Assembly (NCBI GenBank): GCA_903772945.1
Contig: CAICTM010000461.1
Span: forward strand, 1 to 64,000
Source of the DNA: Seminavis robusta
Taxonomy: Eukaryota > Bacillariophyta > Bacillariophyceae > Naviculales > Naviculaceae
Direction: 5' to 3'
DNA length: 64,000 bases
The translations under genes and the position numbers were made by a program. The notes under the pieces were generated by a model. It searched no databases and was not told the origin of the DNA. It saw nothing but the letters and a program-made list of their open reading frames with translations. This document shows, piece after piece, positions 43,601 through 52,890 of this stretch; the stretch's first letter is position 1; each line of letters starts with the position of its first letter.

Positions 43601-46534
43601 CTTCGACAGAGCAGTGAAGCGGAAAAGACAGAATTGGAATCACAACTATCCAAGCTGAAGACTTCCGCATCTAAACTGGAGGACGAGAAGGTCGATTTGA
43701 CACTCAAGATGTCCAGGCTCGAGAAGGAAAACGCAGCCGTCCTGAATGATCTTGACAATCTCCGGTCGGATTTATCTGAAGCCAACAGCAAAGAGCTTGA
43801 GTTGTCCCATGCCCGCGAACGCTACACAAAAAGGATTGAACAATTGCAATCTCAACTGGACAGCGAGACGGCCACAAAAGACAATCTAGAGCGAAAATTG
43901 TCGGCAGCCACGCGCTCTCAGTCGGATTTGGACGAGGATTTGGAGGCCAAGTCTCAAGAAATTGAGAAGTTGAGGTCTGTACTGGAAGAGGAGGCGGACG
44001 AAAAGAACAGTATTGCTTTGAGATTGTCGGATGCCAACAATACGCGGATCAAGCTTGAAGAAGCAGCTGAGAGCGCCTCACACGAACTCAGGAGCTTGAA
44101 GGAGAAGCTTGAAGCCGCAACGCAAGATAGATCAGCTTCAGAAGAAGAACTGGCATCAGTCAAGTTTGAATTCGTGGCCATGTCGAAGGATTACGAGGCC
44201 ACCAAGTCGGCTCTTAGTGATCTCGAGAAAAAGGTTTCGGAGGGAACCAATCTTGCCAACGAACTCAAGCTTACAAAGCAGCAAGTGGCATCGATTGACC
44301 ACCAGAAAACCCAGCTCGAGGAAGAACTTCAGGCTGCAAAGCAGCAACTCGACACCATCGACCAGTATAAAACCAAGAACTCTAGCTTGCAATCCAAGGT
44401 GTTTTCTTTGCAGGGGAAGATTTCGGATCTCGAAGTCCATGTGAAGGAAGAAGAGGCAGCTAAGTGGACCGTCGAGGAAAAATTCCGCAAGCTCCAGGAG
44501 GAGCACAAGAAGACTAAGTGGAATTTAGAAGAGCTCGAGTCGACGTCCAAGAGCAAGGCGAAGTCAGCAGAACGAACTTCCAAAGAGGTCGAAGATCTGC
44601 AGAAACAAGTGAGAAAGCTACAGAAACAGCTTCAAGCCGAGAATGCTTCAGAGAGCAATCTGGTGAAAAACCTGCACGAACTGGAAGAAGAATACAGCAG
44701 AGTCTTGTCGAATCTCAAGGACGCAGAGGCTGAACTCGAGGAGAAGAAGGAAGACGCTAAGCTCCTCCTGGAGCTGCAGGACCGCTATGACGAAAAGGAA
44801 AACGACTACGAAGCTTTGCAGCGGAAGCTTAGCGAAGTTGAGGAAAATATCAACCAGACAAGATCTGGCGACCTGATCGATCTTGAGATGCAAATTGAAG
44901 ATCTCGAGGCCTCCAAGACTTCATTGCTGTCCAGATTGGAGAAGATTGAAGAGGACAGAGATCGAAAGGTTGAGCAGCTTGCCAAAGCATCGGAGCGTTA
45001 CTCGACAACCGTGGAGGATCTCCAATCGAAGCTGGAGGAGCAGACAAGGGCGAAGGAAACTCTGCGACAAAAGCTCATTGACCTTGAAGCAGATTTAGCC
45101 GTGAAGGAGAATCAGAGCAATCTTCTGAACGACGTGCACGCCAGGTTAAGAGAACAAACGAAGCAAAAGGACTCTCTGCAATCCAAATTGCGCGGCGTTG
45201 AGGAGGAGCTGGAACGACGAAAGAAACAATTCCACACCAGAGGTGATCAGTATTCTGATCTGCAGATGAGTTTCGATGAAATGAAGCGCGAGAAAGAGAA
45301 CTTGGAGAGGAAAGTTGACGAATTTGAGGCCGAGTTGTCGCGAAAGGAACGCAAAATCACTGCGATCATCGAGCGCCAGTCAGAAGACACTTCCAAGCTG
45401 GAGGCCAAGCTCAAAGAGCAGACCATGGCGAAGGCCAAGTTGCAGCAAGAAGTAGACAACCTGCGCAGTGATATGCATAGCCTTTCAGACGTATCATCAG
45501 AGACCGAGGAGCTTCGACACAGAATATCGAGCCTGGAAACCACGGTGGAGGAAGCTCGAGAAGCTGAGCACAAGGCATCGGAGCGGTTGAAAGACGTTGA
45601 AGACCAACTTCGCAACCGAGAGAATGTCCAACGGGAGTTGGAACAAAGATACAACAAGGTCAATGGGGAAAAGGAAGAAGTGATCGCTGCTTTGGAGGAT
45701 GTCATTCACGAGGTGCAGTCTCGCGAGGAAGAAATCGAGTCGTTGGCGTCTGTTCTGCGCAAACGAGACGAAGAGCTTGACCACGCGAAGCTAATCGCCA
45801 CAAAGGCACTGGCATCCGCACAAGAAATGAAATCTCGCTACAAAGAGAAGGGAGGCCGCGACTCTGCAGAGCTCAAGTCGAAGGTTGATCAACTCAACGA
45901 GCAGCTAGACTTCTTCGCGAAGAAGAACGAAAATCTGGAGCTCCAAACCCACCAGATCGGAGGAGAACTTGAAGCAACTAGGAAGGAGTGTGAAGACCTC
46001 AAGGAACAAATACGCAGCAATCAACAAATCCGCAGCAGCCAACAACAGAATCGAAACTCGGCTTCTTCCACTTCTTCTTCCCTGAAGAATTTTCACAATG
46101 GCATTACGACGGACAAAAACGGATTTGCCCTGATGGAAGTAATGGACGACGAGCTGGAAGATGCATTTCCAAGTTTTGACGACCAGTCGGCAATGTCGGG
46201 TGCATCTCCAAAGTCGATTCGGTCAACTGGTTCGGCAAGGTCAAATGGTTCTGGAAGGTCACACAACAGCAAGTCGAATTCGCGCTACCAGAATCACGGA
46301 GGAAGCCAGCCTTTTGACGAAGTGATGTCAACCAACACACAGGATCTAGTAGGGGCGAAAACATCGTCCTCCTGGATCGACTTTGACACCGAGAGCGCGA
46401 GCAGTGGTAGCCACCAGCTTTCCTTTGATGAGGCCCGCTCAGAACCCGGTGCTCAATCAAGGAGGAACATTGAGAGAGATGCTCTCAGAAAATATGTCAG
46501 AAAGCGCTACATGAAGCACAAAGCCAGTAGTTAG
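40616..46534 (+). CDS. Giant coiled-coil protein (1972 residues), myosin-tail/golgin-like, no motor
   Basis: One uninterrupted exon. Residues ~1-340 are disordered, rich in S, T, R and P, with a PPPPPP run near 240 and several SPR/TPR-type sites. Residues ~345-1810 are almost continuous heptad coiled coil, rich in E, K, Q, L and R. The C terminus (~1820-1972) is low-complexity and serine-rich, ending basic (RKYVRKRYMKHKASS). There is no ATPase or motor head and no GRIP or transmembrane segment that I can see. Such proteins act as scaffolds of centrosomes, basal bodies, Golgi or cytoskeleton; which applies here cannot be told. The basic tail may bind membranes or nucleic acid. Confidence 0.85.
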   Translation: MVASAVLSPKHTSSSNTGRISSRSKSRQDWEPDARRSSSKRAVSTTRMQQATATAQRHRHSSTTSGRSSSVMPPAGTTTSGGRRYTTTSMHQGEGSNHNRPRSISTGRIFQNKDDPTAVARSIMELREKREKEQKSRRASANAPPPPPDPVLKQTTRYSKTGNTPVSSSTPRGINSKDYQPGSARFQQAERKLEGFRDELKKLKSKQEEMEEMQFFNELESAGPTGANGHPHAHAHAPPPPPPPPPPSNPPPHPSSTTNKARVSTPTPSLNNTSSRSSSTPRSRPMDNMMTSPSPRNVVGAPKLGTPNSAAGVPHVIRAVASPVRGGRLPPPKKVILSPRKIAALDRTSLELEAQTLGRQVQILEQEKANLIRTVEMYDSTCQHDTDKARRLENELRRQETELQRVRADLNTKLQESEHQREVQHNISEQKLQEQAETLASTQGLAEELEHELAQMHEESEQQKADFEKKQAKLERELKTEREELQAQAKNFDVRISEVNVRVEKLQQKLKSKDKDVAVLKEEVIEATKALTDAKTKKDEAYEVRLAAMQQQLALAKEQYEKLEEENEEQNFMIKEQGDLLIAEENKVKELNKSKEALKKDLKAAHDLHKKSMEKLKKSYDDRDKRRMNEDVERRHNEKEEFERRLKSLQQQLTLATDRHHAEIRQKESDLEARYEEIKRGIEKDVGKKLLQTEEILRSLRSDHDKATKEISRLQKTNAELREEHNIEIDRRNVLRDDEAKNLQGQIAQIARELNEKEFELKNLATKLTKAEAEMKQMQDEHAEALKDKDQEMSDLNNRSKTADEKLKTELSMKESLIKGFESTIATMKVELEELRTSLSKAQDSALVNKQSSVQRESELQSAMEKLKQDLIDEQARHEQVEGDLRYDVAKVESKLKASEASVREKRQHIDELQDKLEAASAFEARGIDLQEEITRLKSQLNDAQKDLEEEKATVRQKNTRLTELRDDLAQSLAKEQELHEKLERLSSLETELEELRQSSEAEKTELESQLSKLKTSASKLEDEKVDLTLKMSRLEKENAAVLNDLDNLRSDLSEANSKELELSHARERYTKRIEQLQSQLDSETATKDNLERKLSAATRSQSDLDEDLEAKSQEIEKLRSVLEEEADEKNSIALRLSDANNTRIKLEEAAESASHELRSLKEKLEAATQDRSASEEELASVKFEFVAMSKDYEATKSALSDLEKKVSEGTNLANELKLTKQQVASIDHQKTQLEEELQAAKQQLDTIDQYKTKNSSLQSKVFSLQGKISDLEVHVKEEEAAKWTVEEKFRKLQEEHKKTKWNLEELESTSKSKAKSAERTSKEVEDLQKQVRKLQKQLQAENASESNLVKNLHELEEEYSRVLSNLKDAEAELEEKKEDAKLLLELQDRYDEKENDYEALQRKLSEVEENINQTRSGDLIDLEMQIEDLEASKTSLLSRLEKIEEDRDRKVEQLAKASERYSTTVEDLQSKLEEQTRAKETLRQKLIDLEADLAVKENQSNLLNDVHARLREQTKQKDSLQSKLRGVEEELERRKKQFHTRGDQYSDLQMSFDEMKREKENLERKVDEFEAELSRKERKITAIIERQSEDTSKLEAKLKEQTMAKAKLQQEVDNLRSDMHSLSDVSSETEELRHRISSLETTVEEAREAEHKASERLKDVEDQLRNRENVQRELEQRYNKVNGEKEEVIAALEDVIHEVQSREEEIESLASVLRKRDEELDHAKLIATKALASAQEMKSRYKEKGGRDSAELKSKVDQLNEQLDFFAKKNENLELQTHQIGGELEATRKECEDLKEQIRSNQQIRSSQQQNRNSASSTSSSLKNFHNGITTDKNGFALMEVMDDELEDAFPSFDDQSAMSGASPKSIRSTGSARSNGSGRSHNSKSNSRYQNHGGSQPFDEVMSTNTQDLVGAKTSSSWIDFDTESASSGSHQLSFDEARSEPGAQSRRNIERDALRKYVRKRYMKHKASS

Positions 46535-47010
46535 CAGCTGCCTCACGATAGCTATTGTTTTGATTGATTTTGCCACTCCCTTCCATGACTGCATCGTAAC
46601 CCCTACGTTGTACTTGATCTAGAGTACGGTAGCATAACCTCATAAAAGTACTAATACGTAAACTAAAAGCATCAAATTCGCTCGACAACGTTGAAATCTA
46701 GCTACATCGTGGTCACGCAGCCGCAAACTTTTCCATCGGTTCTTTTGATCTAATCCTTCTTTGCTCTTTCCTCCATGGGAGATCATGGACTGCACTGTCA
46801 TAGACATCTCAAAATAGAGCGACGCCTTCCGCATCTATTTTGAGAAATCGACAAAGCACAGTTCATACCGTCAAGGTCATGATCCCAGATGAGAAAAATA
46901 AATCAACAGCAAAGAAGAAAACTCGTCATCCATGTTCCATCCATCCACCCATCCGCAAGCGTCAAATCAAGACTTTTTAGAGCAGGAATGGATGTAGTCA
47001 ATTCCCGTTT

Positions 47011-48522
47011 CTAGGGTGGCGCCATGCCCATTCCTGCCAAAAAGTCTTGAATGCGCTTTTGGCTGGTGGTGAGTTTCTCCAGAATGTCATGAGGCACGGG
47101 AGGAGTCCCAGGGGCCTGTTCCTGCGTATATGGTGTGCTGGTGCCCACTAGAGTGAGTGCTTGCACGGCTTGAGAGCCTTCTTTGAGCGCATCTCGATAC
47201 CGCAAGCAATCCACACACCGGGCAGCGGCACCATGTTCGGCCAGATTCTTTTTCGTGTACCAGACCATTTCTATTTCTTTTCCCTCCAAACTGGTACCCT
47301 TGACGACATCGTAGAACTTGTGGTCCCCGTATTTTCCGGAATGAAAGACTTCTCCCGTGAGAGGATCTTGGAACACGGCAGTGAATCGTAGTTCGTGTGG
47401 TTTAGCCCCATTGTTCCACCACATGTAATCGTCATTGCTCAATTGTTTGCGTCGCGGCTTTCGTCCAAAAAAGGTGTACAGCTCGTGCTTGGGAACGGTT
47501 GCATGTGAAGATGGTGCTTGCTGCTGCTGCACGGTAGGATCTGGCCCCAAAGTGGAAGATTGAAAGGGGGCAGAACCAAACGATGGACGATTCTGTGGTA
47601 GAAACATGCCGCTGCTGCCACCCGAGCTGAAGGTAGAGTTGGAGGACCGTGTGGACCCACTCTTTGTGGTTGATGCCGTGGAGGCAGTGACCACTGTGCT
47701 TGCGTCCAAATTCATGCGATTGTTGCCTGCCGGTCCATAGTGGCTGTAGTTGCTGCTTCGTGAGAAATTGTCGTTGCCACTGCCTCGACGCTCCATGGAA
47801 CCATACGCACTGTATGGGGTAGAATGCTGCTGCGAAAAAGGATGCTGTTTCTGAACATGAGAAGCATGCTGCTGTGGGAAGTCTGGCTGATAATTGTGCT
47901 TTCCCTGCCCTTGCTGCTGATGATAAAATTGTGTTGTTGGTTGATGCTGATGTGGCATGGGATTTGGCTTTTGAGATTCCATTGGAGACCGACCCATTGA
48001 TGATCCTGAGGCCTTTTGTCGTTTAAATTCTTCAAACAATCGCTGTTCTTCGCGCTCTTCCTCTTCATACTGAATTTGCATCTTTTTCTGTGCCTCATCG
48101 TACATTTTGGCTCGCCGCGTGGCTTCCGAATCAGCGGCATCCCAATCCGGTGCTGAATAAATCGTACCCCTCGGGACGTTGTCAGGAAGTTTCCAGTCCT
48201 TCTCGGCACAACCCAGCCGTCCTAGAGCTCCTCCCAAGTTCGCTCCACCATCAAAGCTTCCACCAAATCCTTTCCCGAAAATGCCATGTCCTACTGATCC
48301 CATCCCTCCCAGTGATGTTGATGATGATACCCCGAAAGCAGTAGGAGCCGAATCCTGCAACAGCTGGCTATAATCTATATCCATGGCCGAATCATCTTTT
48401 GGCACAAACATGGCTGGTGGCATTTTGGGAGTCTTGATTTTGTCTTGTTCATCTTTCGTGAAAGAGCCGGTGCGGGATCGCTTGGCGGGTGATTCCACAA
48501 CGCCCCCTTTCTTCATGGTCAA
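47011..48522 (-). CDS. Disordered protein with possible dsRNA-binding-like C-terminal domain
   Basis: Single-exon 503-residue protein. The N terminus has a basic cluster (SPAKRSRTGSF) that may be a nuclear signal. The middle (~170-340) is Q/H/S/G-rich and disordered. The C-terminal ~130 residues look folded: LRFTAVFQDPLTGEVFHSG, then YTKKNLAEHGAAARCVDCLR, which recalls the strand-strand-helix end of a double-stranded RNA-binding motif, where KK-x-AE-x-AA binds the backbone. The usual GxG before the KK is not evident. I treat RNA binding as a hypothesis. The next gene, on the opposite strand, ends 476 bp away. Confidence 0.75.
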   Translation of the reverse strand: MTMKKGGVVESPAKRSRTGSFTKDEQDKIKTPKMPPAMFVPKDDSAMDIDYSQLLQDSAPTAFGVSSSTSLGGMGSVGHGIFGKGFGGSFDGGANLGGALGRLGCAEKDWKLPDNVPRGTIYSAPDWDAADSEATRRAKMYDEAQKKMQIQYEEEEREEQRLFEEFKRQKASGSSMGRSPMESQKPNPMPHQHQPTTQFYHQQQGQGKHNYQPDFPQQHASHVQKQHPFSQQHSTPYSAYGSMERRGSGNDNFSRSSNYSHYGPAGNNRMNLDASTVVTASTASTTKSGSTRSSNSTFSSGGSSGMFLPQNRPSFGSAPFQSSTLGPDPTVQQQQAPSSHATVPKHELYTFFGRKPRRKQLSNDDYMWWNNGAKPHELRFTAVFQDPLTGEVFHSGKYGDHKFYDVVKGTSLEGKEIEMVWYTKKNLAEHGAAARCVDCLRYRDALKEGSQAVQALTLVGTSTPYTQEQAPGTPPVPHDILEKLTTSQKRIQDFLAGMGMAPP

Positions 48523-49583
48523 ATGTAGCTAGCTGTACGGTAGCCAGTGAGTGACACGAGATGGAAAGTTTGGACAATGACAACCTGCCTGAGATAATTT
48601 TCTCTCGCGCTCAATGGGTATACGGACTGGACTGGTCCTGGTTGCCTTAGCCTTCCCGATTACTCAATAGATAGATGTTCCTCGTCAAGTCTTGATGCTT
48701 TAGTTAGTTGATCTCTCCACGGCTTGCTCAAAGCTGACACAGCGGCTCACGGTTCGTAGGGTGGATAATGATTGATGGATTGGGCCAAGCCCTTCGACGA
48801 AAAGTGAAAGATCGCAAAGCATGCTGAAAATGCTTGGAGGGGGCTTCCGGTTGACAAAAGTCGAATTCAATCCCACGTCCCGCGTGGGAATGATAGGGAT
48901 GGGGAAATTTTCACATCATGAAACTTTCATCCGGCCACTCCCCACACTCACTGTGCGTTCTTGTTGTCTCTGTATATCACAATGCTGACGGCAATCACAA
49001 TAACTGGATGTCAAACATCAATCTCAACATCGAGTACGATTGGAAAGTGAACATTTAAAACCAGTACATGAGTCGAGTATGAGTACCATTGCTCGTCGTT
49101 CCAACTGGGGTTGCTGATCGTCGACATCGACACTAGTCTTCCGACTTTACAGTGACAGAAATGCACTGAAAGTTTCAAGGCAGTGGAGAGAGTACTTGTC
49201 GTAAGATATGTGTACGGAGACCTTTTTTGCATGTGAAAATTTGAGCAGTACTGCACGTTCCGTAGAAAGTTGGCCGGCAAAGTTGTCTGTATCATCTTTC
49301 CCTGATGAAAGTCCATTCAGTACGTAACCCCTAGCTACTAGCAGTGCACTGCAAGGGACGAAAGGATGAATAAGTCAGCCAAGGAGTTCATTCCTACTGG
49401 ATTGCACTACATGTATCAAGCCGAGACGCTGCAAAAGACTCGTACTGTAGGATCGATTTTGAGCATTCTGTTCCGCATTTCCCACGAGGGTGATCCTGCC
49501 AAGAAAACAACCCAATCCAAACCAAGTACTAATGGCCACCACTTCACAGTTCAGACGAAAGCCATGTAATGATGAAGTTCCAG
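48523..49583. other. Intergenic region left of the Harbinger-like element
   Basis: Presumed promoter of the minus-strand gene at 48,522 plus noncoding sequence. Small frames such as 49,366-49,569 (+) show no family features. The last three bases (49,581-49,583, CAG) are the left target-site duplication. Confidence 0.5.
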
Positions 49584-49598
49584 GACGATCCGGCGTTT
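49584..49598 (+). repeat. Left terminal inverted repeat
   Basis: GACGATCCGGCGTTT, identical to the reverse complement of 54,202-54,216. Similarity fades right after (TGAG against GAAG). Confidence 0.9.
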
Positions 49599-49690
49599 TG
49601 AGACTAAGTCGTGTCAAATTAATTATGGGACACAGTTGTGTTTTGTACCGAGCATTTCGAAACCACGAGAAACGCACGAAACGGGATTCA

Positions 49691-49867
49691 GCTCCAATTT
49701 CCATTAAGCTCCAAATTTCTGCTCCTAAATCTGAAAGAGCTCCTAAAAAAAACTCCTATTTATAGGAGCTGTTCGAAAGTGCTCCTAATCGTGATTCGGC
49801 TCCTAAAGCTGGCAAAACGGCTCCTAATGCCAAAAACAGCTCCTAATGCCAACATCTGCTCCTAATG
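49691..49867 (+). repeat. Left subterminal array of GCTCCTAA-like motifs
   Basis: About seven GCTCCTAA units, two GCTCCAA variants and one CTCCTATTTATAGGAG palindrome, separated by spacers of about 5-15 bases. All are in the same orientation on the plus strand. No coding role; the spacing differs from a simple tandem repeat. Confidence 0.85.
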
Positions 49868-49941
49868 TTTCAAACGCACAACAACCCAAAAAGCAAACTC
49901 GAAAAGGCAACAATGGCAAAGAAAAGGCAACAATGGCAAAG

Positions 49942-50757
49942 CTATCGTCTTCGTGTTGACGTCCTTTTCTTTTTGGTTGCTTCCTTCGCGGCCTCTTTCT
50001 TCTTCTTTTCCGCCTCTTTCTTCTTCTTTTCCGCCTCCTTCTTCTTAAACGCCTCTAGCTTCTTCTGGGCCGTCTCCCTCGCCTTGGCTGTGCTTTTGGC
50101 AAGCTTTTCTTCCTTATCTTTCAAAAAGGAAAAATAATTCTGCAATCTGATTTCTTGATCGATGTGCCCTCGGAACACCGTCAAACTGAATTGTTGATAC
50201 TCATCTCGCGATTCGTAGAAGAGCTTGGGGGCACTAAAAGTCTTGTGGGTGCCATCCGCCATATCTGCTTTCATTAATCGTTCCGCCTCGGATCCTTCCC
50301 ATCGAGGCCTTCCCATTGAATCGAATTCAGATCGAGGATGGTTAGCCAAGAAATTGTTGTAGGCGTCTTCATCATTTTTAGATCGATCACTGCAATCAAC
50401 CACATATGTAGTCAGCTCACGAAGATGGCGAGTGAATGTATCGGTGTACTCGCATTGGAGACCAAAGTCTTGACACAAAATTTCATAAACTGCGAATGGG
50501 CCTATTGTCGTCCCATATTCGACTGGAACATCTCCATCCTCCAGTGCTTTGAGCATTATTTGCCTTATTTCACTGTATTTCCAATCCAAAAATCTTTCGG
50601 CATCGACCTTGTTTTCACCCGCATCTTGCTCCTCGGGCTCCTCGGGTTCCGCCATGGTCACCGTTTGATTATGGCTTGGCGCTTTGCCAGCTTGCATTAG
50701 GTTTTGAGCTTGATAGGGTGGCAGGTTCTGACAACCCAACATCCTTTCTAGTAGCAT
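49942..50757 (-). CDS. Transposon-borne 271-residue lysine-rich protein of unknown function
   Basis: Uninterrupted gene inside the TIRs, divergent from the 590-residue gene (103 bp between starts). An internal Met at 50,655 (MAEPEEPEEQDAGE) is an alternative start. Residues ~50-225 look folded, mixed helical, with DWKYSEIRQIMLKALEDGD, EILCQDFGLQCEY and GRPRWEGSEAERLM. The C-terminal ~50 residues are a lysine/glutamate helix with EKKKKEAEKKKKEA repeats, ending KKKRTSTRRR, a likely nuclear or DNA-binding tail. I do not recognise a Myb/SANT motif. Its place suggests an accessory factor for transposition. Confidence 0.7.
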   Translation of the reverse strand: MLLERMLGCQNLPPYQAQNLMQAGKAPSHNQTVTMAEPEEPEEQDAGENKVDAERFLDWKYSEIRQIMLKALEDGDVPVEYGTTIGPFAVYEILCQDFGLQCEYTDTFTRHLRELTTYVVDCSDRSKNDEDAYNNFLANHPRSEFDSMGRPRWEGSEAERLMKADMADGTHKTFSAPKLFYESRDEYQQFSLTVFRGHIDQEIRLQNYFSFLKDKEEKLAKSTAKARETAQKKLEAFKKKEAEKKKKEAEKKKKEAAKEATKKKRTSTRRR

Positions 50758-50859
50758 CCTCTCGTAGAGTCTACAGAAAAGTATCTTTTGCAGATCCCTT
50801 CAATCCAGCAAGCTCTTTATGTTTTCTTTGCTTGGTGGTGGCTCCGATTTCACACAATT

Positions 50860-52797
50860 ATGACTACACGTCGCACTCGCAGCAAAGCAGCAACGCCACC
50901 AGCAACTCCATTGTCTATTGGCAGTCCAAGGGGCCGTCGCACAACCACACGAGGAGGGAATACCCCTAAAGCAGCCCGTATAGTTGACGAGTCAGATACA
51001 GAATCGAGGGCTAGCAACAAGAGTGCGGGATCAAGCACAACACGAGACAAGCTTCCGTCTTGGTTGGAGAAGCAGCTGGCTCAAGACATTGAACAGTACG
51101 GTCTTCATAGCATTGGTGTTGGAGCAGGGAAAAAGAGAACTCTCAAGCAGATCCTTGATCAAGGAGACGAAAGGCATTACGGCACAAAGTCTGCGCCAAT
51201 TCGAAGGACACTTGGGCAGAAGATCCGAAGGTGGAAGGAACTCAGCCGCGAGAAATATCTTTTGAAACTATCGAAGCTTGGGGTAGTTCCCTTCGAAGCA
51301 AGAAACAAGAGCGTGACAGAGACTGAAGCGTATCGAGAACCAAAGAAAGAGTGGGAACTCACATCTTCAGACGAAGAAGTTGAAGACAAGAAGACAAAGG
51401 AGGTTCCCAAGTTTGTAGACGTCAAGAGCCCAAATAGTCGCGACGCTGTGAATTTTGGTGGGCACTTTCCGTTAGCATCACCATCTTTCGGACAGCCACC
51501 CAGTCCAGTAATTGAAGAGAGCGAACCTTTGGAACAATCACCACCAGCACGCAAGAACTCAGACGTGAAGATGGATCCAACCAAGCAACATCCGAGGGGA
51601 TCACCGAGTAAGTCTGCAAGCAATCAAATTGATAATATTTTCTACTATTGACTCTCGTTTCTAACTCCACAGTTGTAGTTCCTATTGGAGTTGATATTGA
51701 ATGGCCGGAAAACAACCGTGAGGTCTTGGTCTTTTCGACGAAAGACCTCCCTCGTGTCGACAAGGATGATGCCACTCTCCCCGGATACTACTTGCTGCTG
51801 CCGATGCAGTCGGAATGGGTGAAGAAGGACCTGAAAGTTGACTGCTATAAAGGACGGGTTTTGGCGGCCAACATTGTGAGCTTGACGGTGCCTGCATGGG
51901 ATCATGACGTTATCAACGGATCGCAGGGGTGGGAAGCTTCGAATGCTCCAAAAGATGTCAAGGACAGCATTCAAAATGCACGTCATGAGCACTACGATTC
52001 GGACACCCCACGAGAGTGGGTTACTTTCCACTTACATTTTCCATCGAAGCATCAGCTTTCTTCCAAAGAGGTCTTTGCCGATGCAGGTGAGGCTCAAAAT
52101 CTCGAGTGCGATTTCTTGAAGGTCCCGATCAACAAGAAGAAAACTCAGTTCAAGAAATATGCGATGTGGAGGGTTGCCCGCTTGGATGTGAGGGGGTATA
52201 AACGCGGCAAGATTGAAACGGAGAAAGCAATGAGCAAGAATGCTCAAAAACTTGCTGCTTTGGGACTCGACAGCGACGACGAAGAAGAAGAACAAGAGGA
52301 GGAGAATGGTATGGGAGAGGAGTACTAAGAATCAGGTGCGCTTGCTTGGTCTTTTTTCCTTTTAAAATCCTAACTAGTAGTTTGTTTTCGATGTCATATT
52401 TCTATTAGATAACTCGAAGAATGGCGGTGGTCCTCCCGTTGTCGAACAGTTCAATGACGATGGTAACACCCTTTTGTTTCCAGCAGGTCATGTGATGCTA
52501 CGTGTCTTCGAAATGATGCCAGAGGATACGAGGATGGTTGTTCTTGGACTCCGAACACAGCAACAACAAGAAAAATATATCTTAGGATGGCGTCAGCGAG
52601 TGGAAGATGACCGAAAGAGGAGGGGGGAAGAAATGAAACAGCAGCAGGAAGACGACACAGCATTCTTAGACAATGCTCTCTCGGATATGCAAGATGAAAT
52701 CGATTTTTATACCTCATATCATACGAAGAAGCGAGATGCCAACGAACTGGACCATGGTGATGGAGAGGGAAACTTGGACCGGTGGGTAGACGAATAA
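50860..52797 (+). CDS. Transposon-borne spliced 590-residue protein of unknown function
   Basis: Exons 50,860-51,607, 51,673-52,308 and 52,409-52,797. Donors are GTAAGT and GTATGG, both introns are phase 1, and the spliced frame is open throughout. The start at MTTRRTRSKAATPP is chosen because upstream codons look like UTR. Residues ~1-50 are basic with GRRTTTRGG, an AT-hook-like nuclear tail. A K/R-rich helical part (~65-130) follows, then an acidic serine region, and a middle domain (~250-440; GVDIEWPENNREVLVF, LPGYYLLLPMQSEWVK, YKGRVLAANIVSLTVPAWD) that looks like a beta-rich fold I cannot name. An acidic DDEEEEQEEE stretch and a charged C terminus complete it. It may replace the Myb-like partner protein of other Harbingers. 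Confidence 0.7.
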
Positions 52798-52890
52798 ATG
52801 AATAAAGAACGGTTGATTGTTGCGAACATTAACGGCACCATCACTAGTAGCTAGCTGTTTAAAGTAATGGCAAAAATCTTGCTGCTATTT

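Noticed and set aside
50788-50859. Upstream start for the 590-residue protein (MQIPSIQQALYVFFAWWW)
   Set aside because: It would put a hydrophobic, UTR-like leader before the basic nuclear-type N terminus; the Met at 50,860 is a better fit. A signal-anchor role cannot be wholly excluded.
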